Positions 11,301-20,300 of a stretch of 64,000 bases of DNA are shown in pieces. Source of the stretch: Crossaster papposus (Eukaryota > Echinodermata > Asteroidea > Velatida > Solasteridae); the NCBI GenBank assembly GCA_037893245.1, contig JBAIAA010000896.1, positions 662,928 to 726,927 on the forward strand, written 5' to 3'. Both the position numbers and the translations under genes were made by a program. Within the stretch, counting starts at the first letter, position 1. Each line of letters begins with the position of its first letter. A model generated the notes under the pieces. It was not told the origin of the DNA, did not search any database, and worked only from the letters and a program-made list of their open reading frames with translations.

Positions 11301-14300
11301 TCGTATACGTTTGGTAATTGGAACCCATTGTTTGTTTCAATCCTATATAGTTATAGATATATACCATAAAACTAACCTGTAAAAATTTCATTTCAATAGG
11401 TGGAAGCGATTTTGAGATATTGCCAAAAATCTGGAGCGGTTATGTCCATGCAGGAAGAATAATCTGCATTGAAATACATAGTCTGAGAAACGTCACTTTT
11501 TCCATAACTGCAGTACTTTGAAGTGAAAGGTTTCTAAAAATACATTATGCTATCCAAAGCTGCTGTACTTCTTACCAAGTAGGTTTTTATTGCCATTAAA
11601 TTTTGGAGTAATTACCAAACGAACACGATCCCTTTAAACAATGTAAAGGAGCTTTCTTTTTAAATGAAATTAAATGCATCATGCCTGAATTTATATGCTA
11701 GGAAAACCACAAGTACAATTCAAATGTGTTTTTCTTTGACATAGGGCATAGGAAAGGTGCACTGAAAAATGATGCCATTGTGTCACCAACGAGTGAGTTT
11801 TATGTTCTGCTTCTTTACTTTATAGTCGTTTGGTTAGGGCCAATTATCTGTGAAAAGATGGGATTATTCTTAAAATTTGCTATCAATCTTGACCTTGAGA
11901 CATCTTAAAATTATAATCTTAAGTGCACAGCCAGCGTTTATGCCTTCCAGGCCAAACTGTAAAAGGCAAGTTCCAAGCATTTTGGGCAGGGGTCATCCTC
12001 GGAGCAGTATGCCCTCGGACATCATGAATGCGTACATAATTGAGACCAAATGTGTTTTCCCTTGGTTACCCACACTATCAATAATAAATGGTGAAAACAG
12101 CACATGGTGGGACCATTTTTAGGGAGCAGTGGCCAAAGTTGTGATTGTGGTTCTTCACAAAATAGGCTTTTCAAACAACACTTTTTTGAGCTAGAATGCA
12201 CAAATACCGCATTGTGATTTCTTATTTCTTATTAAAGTAATTGGTTATTCAACTTGTAGGTGTTAAAACAATGTTGTGTCTCTATTAGGTTTCTATTACA
12301 TACTTTTGTAGGTCTATATTACAATTTTCTGATGACTTGTCTTGTACTATGTTTTCAGATAATGAAGAACAGAGCACTGTATCATCTGGGGGGGAAAACA
12401 AGGAGGTATTTATGCGTTAACTTTAAGTACATTATTGTATAAGCTTTCCTAACTTTTGGGGGCTTAGCATTTCTTACTTTTGAAAGCAAAAAAAAAATGT
12501 TCCCTTAACAAATATTTAGTGCAAAAGGGATGTACCGATTAACATCTGTTTTTCCGACCAATTTTGCAAAGGTTCATTCACTTCTTTGTTGTCTTTTTTG
12601 TCTGAATTGTCTTGAATCTTTTTCTTCGTGTTTGCATTCGATTTGAGAATGAGACTGCTGATTATAATGCATGTTAATGTTTGAACATTCAAAATATTAA
12701 AACATAAAAGTGTGTGGCATATACTTTCAAATATGACGATGAAGTTCGGTGTCTAGCCACACGATTATTCTTGCAACAAAAATAAGATTAGTGTTCTTAG
12801 AAGTAACCTTAAATTTTATTAAATGTATCATGGGAACATATTTGCAAATAGGCAATACCCATAATTGAAATCTCGACTATCCGTCTTCCCAAACCTGGTG
12901 TGTCTTTTCCAAATGGTGTTCATGAAAGTAAAAACAACAAAAAAGATTCATGATTGGCAGTGATTCAAATGAATAAAATGTGGAAGATACAAACTAACTT
13001 ATCACACTATCTGGGAGAAAATCTAGGGAATATCTGGGAGAATATCTACACAACTTTGACAATTTCAGCACTTGTTTCAACGTTTGTTTCCACTTTTTGT
13101 CTTAAAAGGCAGGTCTAAAACAAAAGCCATCACGACCTTGTGCTTTTTGTGGCACCATGCAAACCCAGCTGTTGCGCCATCTGAAGAGGTGGCATGTTAA
13201 AGAGGAAGCAGTCAAAGCAGCCTTTAAGCTTCCTCGACCAGACAGAATGAAAGCCATTGCAGATATTCGCAAAGAAGGTGTCTATCTAGAGAATGTCAGA
13301 AGAGTGCAGACAAATGGGGAATTGAAGATCTTATCACAGAGAGACCAAGGCACTGAAGACAAAGTTATGTGTGGAGGATGTAAAGGATTCTACAGCCGAC
13401 ACAGAATATGGAAGCACATGCGAGAATGCAGTGATTCTGCAGTGAAGCACTCATCGATCCCTGTATCATCACTTGTTGCTTTACAGAGCAGTGAAAGAGA
13501 TGGCAAATTTTGTGAGAAAATTTTGTGTAGATTTCGAGATGATGCTGTAGGAAACATTTGTCGGACTGACAGTCTGATAATCAAGCTTGGAAGAAAGCTG
13601 TGGTCTAAGTCATACCGTAGAGACAGACATGTCATAATGAGTGATATGCGAAGAATGGGGAAGTTACTGTACACGTTTCAGTCTGTATCTGGTGTGGACA
13701 AAATGTGTGGTGAGGATATGATCAACAGGCGTAACTTTTCTCATCTCGAAACTGCGATTGAAGAGATAACAAAGAAGGAAAACGACCAGGTAAAAGCTGG
13801 ATTAAAGCTCAGTATCGGGTTTCTGTTGAAGACGGTAGCCAAAGTGATGAAAGCTAACTGCATAATCGAAGATCGCCTGCCAGATGCCGAAGAGACTGAC
13901 CGTTTCCTCGCTGTTCTTGATCTCAACTGGGGCTTTTTGTTTGGAAGGTGTCAATTGGATGTCGAAGCTAAAAGGCAAGCAGTGTTGAGGAAGCCCCAAG
14001 CAATGCCACTCAAAAAGGATGTTGTGAAAGTGAAAGAATTCACAGTTGATTCAATGAGCAAAATCCTGAATGATCCATACATCAAGTGGGATTCTCACAT
14101 CTTTAATTGGATGAGGTCACTCATTGTTTGCCGTCTCACGCTTTTCAATGCAAGACGGGGTGGAGAACCGTCCCGGCTGACATTGAAGGAATGGGACGAT
14201 GCAGAAAATGGGGCGTGGGTCGATCCTCAGATGGTGCAGCATGTGGATGATCCATTGCAGAAATTACTACTGAACACCTTCAAGCTTGCTTACCAATCTG

Positions 14301-17300
14301 GAAAGGGGTCTAAGAAGTTAGTTCCTTGTCTGATGCCAAAAGATACTATTGATGCAATTCGAGCCCTGGTGGAAAATAGAGATGATGCGGGTGTTTCCTC
14401 GGAAAATGTATTCCTTTTTCCATTTACCCAGAAGTCCCTGGATCATGTACACGGTTGGTTCTGTATTAAAGAGGTGACACAGGCAATGAAAGATGAGCTT
14501 GAAAAGCCACAACTGCTCACAGCAACGAGGTTCCGTCATCGAGCATCTACATTGTATGCTTTACTGGATGTCCCCGAAAATGAACGAAGCATTTTCTACA
14601 AACACATGGGTCATTCCGCAGACATTAATCAGAACATCTATCAGTGCCCATTGGCTATCAAGGAGATTACATCAGTTGGCCGTTACCTGACATCAATAGA
14701 TGGCGCATCCACCTCCACCGGTAATTTGTATGTTTGGATTTGAATGTGGTGTTTTGTTTTTTGACAAGTATAGTAAAGCTATTCCCTTTGTTTTCGTAAC
14801 ATTCTATAGCATATATTTTGCTTTTGACCCACAAAGTCCTGGTATATATAAATTTTTGAAACTATACCTCCTTAAATTCGAACGTTGCTCAGGGTACATG
14901 TATTAAATGTTGAATCGTACACCCAGCTGATGTGATTTTTCTAAGGCCATGTTAAACTGCTTGTGTCTACATTTACAAAAACTTCCTTTGCGGTCTGTGG
15001 TTTAACAAGAAGTTGCTCTACTACCGGTACTCTGCAAATTGACATAACAAAAAAGAGCAATGTAGGCCCTTTATCAAAACCTTTGCTGCAACAGTTTGTT
15101 GATAAATTTGTTTTTAATCCTGTAGGATTGGGAAAGACACAGATGAAACCGAATCGACACAGATCATCTGAATCAACTCCAGGTAGGCATTGCTGGCTTA
15201 CAAAAGTCGCCGATTATAGTTATTGGGGATAACTAGTCTGCTGGTGTCATGATGGATGGCCAGACCAACTCTTTTTAAACCATATGTTCAGAACTACTAT
15301 CCCTGTTTGTAAATACCTTTTAAGCCAAAAAGGCAATACAAGTTGAACATTTGCAAACCATCCAATAATGTTGCTCGGCCTTTTTTCTTCATAGCAGTTG
15401 AACCAGTCATGTGAAATGCTGTCGTACAACAGGATGGGTATACATGTACTGTACTGAGGAATTTATAAATACACATGTGGAAGAGCTTTTGCCTGCATGT
15501 CAGTTGTGGGGTACTGGACTGTAAATGTACTGGTGTTGATTAATGCTTGTTGGTGGGGGTGGGGGTGGGGGGGTTTCATACTAGAAAAATACAAGTTCAA
15601 AATATTGTGTACACAGGCATAATAAAAGCTCCCGATAGTGGGAGTGGTGGTTGGTGAAACCTACCCCCAAGTCTCAATGACCGGCGAAACCCCTGACGCA
15701 GGAAAGCCTTTGCCATGCCCTGGAAGGCCCGGGCCTCTTGGCCAACTAATCCTCCTTTTGTGCATGTAAATCATCCAACAAAAGCCCGCCTGGCAATCAT
15801 TAAAGCCGGTCCTCTGGCCGCTTTGCCCAGCTACAGTCCATCCAAGCGTAGCTCATTATCTCGGGACCTTTGTTGGAAGTGTATTGTGGAGTAAAACCAC
15901 TTAACACATAGGAATTTCTTTGAGGGGCTGACATGGACATGCCACTGAGGAGACGAAGAATACCGATCAATAAAACTGGGCTTACTGATCAATAAAGCTC
16001 TGGGCGAAGTTAACCACAAAAGTCCAGAATGTCAACCACGAAAATCAAAGACGAAAATCAAAGACGGCTGACATGGCAGTTGGGTTTTCTTTTGTTATAC
16101 AGTAATTCACACCAGCTGCACACATACAAAGGGGAGCTTATCTGTCACTCAAGTCTGGGCCTGCCAAGAAGGTGTGATGTAGTCTATTCATTGGATGTGT
16201 GTCTTTTGTCAATGGATTAGGATTAAAAAGTCTGCAAGGCCCAGGTTTTCTTCAGGCCTTGCTCGGCATTTGAAAGGCTTTCATGCATCAGAGTTTCGCC
16301 GGCCTCCCATGTGCCTGTAGAACCTTCATCTTATATTTACTTATTCTTCATACTGTGCAAAGTCGAGACTAACTCCTAAAAGTTCGCTACAATAAAAGCA
16401 AATGTTGGGACGACATCAGAAAAAAATTGGGATTTCACGGTTAGTTGAAAGCCTCGCCTGAAGTAACAAAATTAATTGTTGGGTACGGTACTCACTGGAG
16501 TAAAATGTGATTTCCTGCAGGTGCAAGAAGACACAGTGATGACAGTGACGCCAGTGACTACCACCCTCCCACAAAGCAGAAAAAAGGTCAGTACAAGTGT
16601 GGAATGTTAGGTGAATCTGGACTAAGGTACCTATTAGGTCTAGGGGTGGGGCTTGTTCATCCACCTTTCTCCCCAGCATTATGGGCCTGTATCTTTTGCT
16701 TTTGTGGCTGTTACTGTCGAACACAAGGAAGTGTTTGTTGATCATTTGTTTGTTTGCAATAAGAACAGTTTATATATAGAAATCCTTGTGTAGATACAGT
16801 TTATAGACTAACTTGTGTAAAATGTGATTTCCTGCAGGTGCAAGAAGACACAGTGATGGCAGTGACGACGGAGACTACCACCCTCCCACAAAGCAGAAGA
16901 AAGGTCAGTACTAAGGCCGTGCCGGGTACCCGTAACCCGACCGCTGATTGCGGGTACCCGGCTCCAATTTATCGATTTTATTACCCGAAACTGCCTTTGT
17001 AAATGTTGACACATTATTTCAGAAAGGCAAGCGTCTTTTCTGTTCACTGCGTGCCGATAAATTGTTAGAAAACATCCGAGTAAAATGTCTTATAAGTCCA
17101 TTTACCGACAATTTCCCGATGTCTAGATAGCGGCCTAACAGATGATTGTGCTTTCTTTGTTGTCATTGTGATAACAAAAAATGCCTTTGAAGTCTATTTA
17201 CCGACAATTCCGACAGCTGATATAACCTGCGGTTGACATTGTATCAGTGTTTTGTTACAGTTGTCCTTTGAGTAAGTTTTTCCGAGGTTTAAGTTTGTAT

Positions 17301-20300
17301 TTTTTCCCCCTGTACTTATTTGTTCAAATTTAATTCGCTAATCTTTAAGATAATGTTTTATGGGACACAAAACTTTTTGCCATTTGCCATATGATTGTAT
17401 AATAATCTTCTGAGTGTATCATTGAAAAATGTGCTGAATTAATTCACGGTCCCACGGACCCGAACCTGCAATGTGGTTTTGAAACCTGATACTGCCAAAG
17501 AGATATTTGCCTCTATTGTATCAACTCCGCGGCCAGCCGAGCACATTTGCGGTCGGCTTTTTTTGCTACATTTCGTGTCGGCTCACTCAAAGGATTTAGT
17601 GTCGGCTCACTCAAAGGATTTAGTGTCGGCTCACTCAAAGGATTTAGTTCATTGAACCTTATTTATTTTGGAAAAAGACATGCCATCATTGTAGGCGTGC
17701 AATTATGGGGAGCAGCAAGTCAATTCATTTCCTGTCAATTCATTTACAAACATTTATTACAAGCTGAAAGTAAACTCCACGCAATCCGGGATCGCTGTTG
17801 ACAATCTGGCTCTGAAAACGGCGCACTTAACTTATCTTGTAATTTTTTTCACTAGACCGCCGGAATTCTTAGAAAAGGGTTTTGACTAGACCGCCGCTGT
17901 TTTGCGGGGGAAGTAAGCACGGAATGCCAGCGCGGCAGTCGCGCTGCAGCTTTCTAGTGGAGTGAGCGGGGATGTATACTTGCACATGCCGACGCGGTGT
18001 ATACTTCCGGGTTTTTGTTATGATCCTAATAATAGTCGCGGGTACCCGGGTACCCGACCGTGACGGGAATAGGGTACCCGGGTCCCGTACTACCCGTAAA
18101 TGCACACCCTTAGTCAGTACAAGTGTGGAAAGTTTAGTAAATCTGGAGTAAGGTACCTATTAGGTCTAGGGGTGGGGCTTGTTCATCCACCTTTCTCCCC
18201 AGCATTATGGGCCTGTATCTTTTGCTTTTGTGGCTGTTACTGTCGAACACAAGGAAGTGTTTGTTGGATCTTTTGTTTGTTTGCAATAAGAACAGTTTAT
18301 ATATAGGAATCCTTGTGTAGATACAGTTTATAGACTAACTTGTGTAAAATGTGATTTCCTGCAGGTGCAAGAAGACACAGTGATGGCAGTGACGATGGAG
18401 ACTACCACCCTCCCACAAAGCAGAAGAAAGGTCAGTACAAGTGTGGAAAGTTTAGTAAATCTGGAGTAAGGTACCTATTAGGTCTAGGGGTGGGGCTTGT
18501 TCATCCTCTCCCGTCCGCAGCATTATGGGCCTGTATTCTTTGCTTTAGTGGCTGTTACTTAAACACCAACATTATTAAATTGTCTGCGCAAGGTCAAAAA
18601 CAAGGAATGGTTTGTTGGATTGTTTGTTTGCAATAAGAACAGTTTTCATAATAGGAATCATTGTGTAGATACAGTTTGGAGACTAACTTGTGTAAAATGT
18701 GATTTCCTGCAGGTGCAAAAAGACCCAGTGATGGCAGTGACGACAGTGACTACCACCCTCCCACAAAGCAGAAGAAAGGTCAGTACAAGTGTGGAATGTT
18801 TTGTAAATAATCTGGACTGAGGTATTGATTAGATTATATAATGCATGCAATGTAAAATGCCACTAGGAATAACTATGTTACAGTGTGGAGCATATTAGGA
18901 TGGAGACATGCAATATTCTAAAGGCGTATTGAAATACTTAATTACTTCAGTCACCCCATGGAGTTGTTTTTATCGTGCATGTGTACAATATTTTAAAGAT
19001 GTAAACTATGTTGGCCAACCACAGACAGGTCTGTACATCATGGAAACTCTGCAAGTTATAATTATTATTTATTACAAATGTCATTGTGGAGTGGAGTGGG
19101 GGACTCGTTCACCCCCCCCCCCCCCCCCCCCTCACCCCCCACCCCCCCACCCCCCCCCCCCCCTCACCCCCCCACCCCCCCACCCCCCCCCCCCCTTCTC
19201 CCAAGCACAATGGGCCTGTATTTTATGCTTTAGGGGCTGTTTATTTCATATTTATACACTAACATTACTGAATTGTTTGTGCAGGGTTCAAAACAAGAAA
19301 GCAATCATGTGTGTCCAGTGATACGGATGATAGCGAACCTCTCACAAACCATGTCAAAGGTGAGTGAATGATAATAATATAACTTTTAAAAAAAATCTTA
19401 CATAGCGCTAAAATACAATACAAATACATGCATATAATAATAACTTCACTGAATATGCAACTATAGTAGACTATACAAAGCAGAACTCAGCTTGATCCGG
19501 TGTAAGTGTTAGTTTTATATAAAAAAATATATTAAGAATCATTTCCACAAGGGAATTGATTTGCCACTTGCGTTTGGGAGAGATGACTCGTATTTGCTAT
19601 ATCAAGAAATTAGCTATTACAGAATTTGCAGTGAAGAGTGCTGATAGCATATCAATGAATTTTAAACTACGTTTACATGTAGATATTTTCATGTCATTTA
19701 CCTGGAGGCTGGAAGTATACCCTCTTACTATTGTAACGCCCGTGCCGGTTGGGCGGTAGAGGGCGTTGGAGCGATTCCACGGTGGTGGGATCGCCCTGGT
19801 GGCTCCTGCTGGTGCGCCCCGGAAACCCGCCTTTGGATTGCGCAAGCGCCGAACTGGTTCTAACCAGTTCGGGTGCCGCGTGATTGCGTGAGCCTGAAGT
19901 CCATGTTTTGGTCGGCAAGAGGTGACAATAAACCAGAGAGAATCACCGGAAATACAGAATACTTGCGTCAAGAGTCCTTCCTGTGTGTAGAGTCGACCCC
20001 AGGTGAATCTACGTTACACTATTGTACCTTGTTAAATTCATATGTCGTGTCTTGAAAGTATACCAACGAATAAAATGGGATGTAATGAAACACAAAAAGT
20101 GGTAAATTTACAGATTTATTACTTCACATTATTTTGCCCCTTCTGCCTCCATTTGGTGAAATCAGTTTGCATTTCGAATTACAAACATTTCAACAGCCTT
20201 TTAGTGATTTATGTCCAGTTTAGTTTTGTATTTTTAAATTATTGTATTCCATTCCTTTTTGCCATACAGGTAGAAAGTATACACGGTGGGCACCTGCAGA

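Noticed and set aside
11877-12122. 81-codon frame as an extra SET gene exon
   Set aside because: No acceptor/donor pair keeps the required phase; the exons at 11745 and 12359 join in phase without it.
13390-13999. Minus-strand open frames opposite the recombinase exon
   Set aside because: Antisense shadows of a strongly supported + exon.
18908-19321. 137-codon open frame with a proline/histidine run
   Set aside because: Low-complexity C tract in an intron; the true exon at 19285 uses a different frame.
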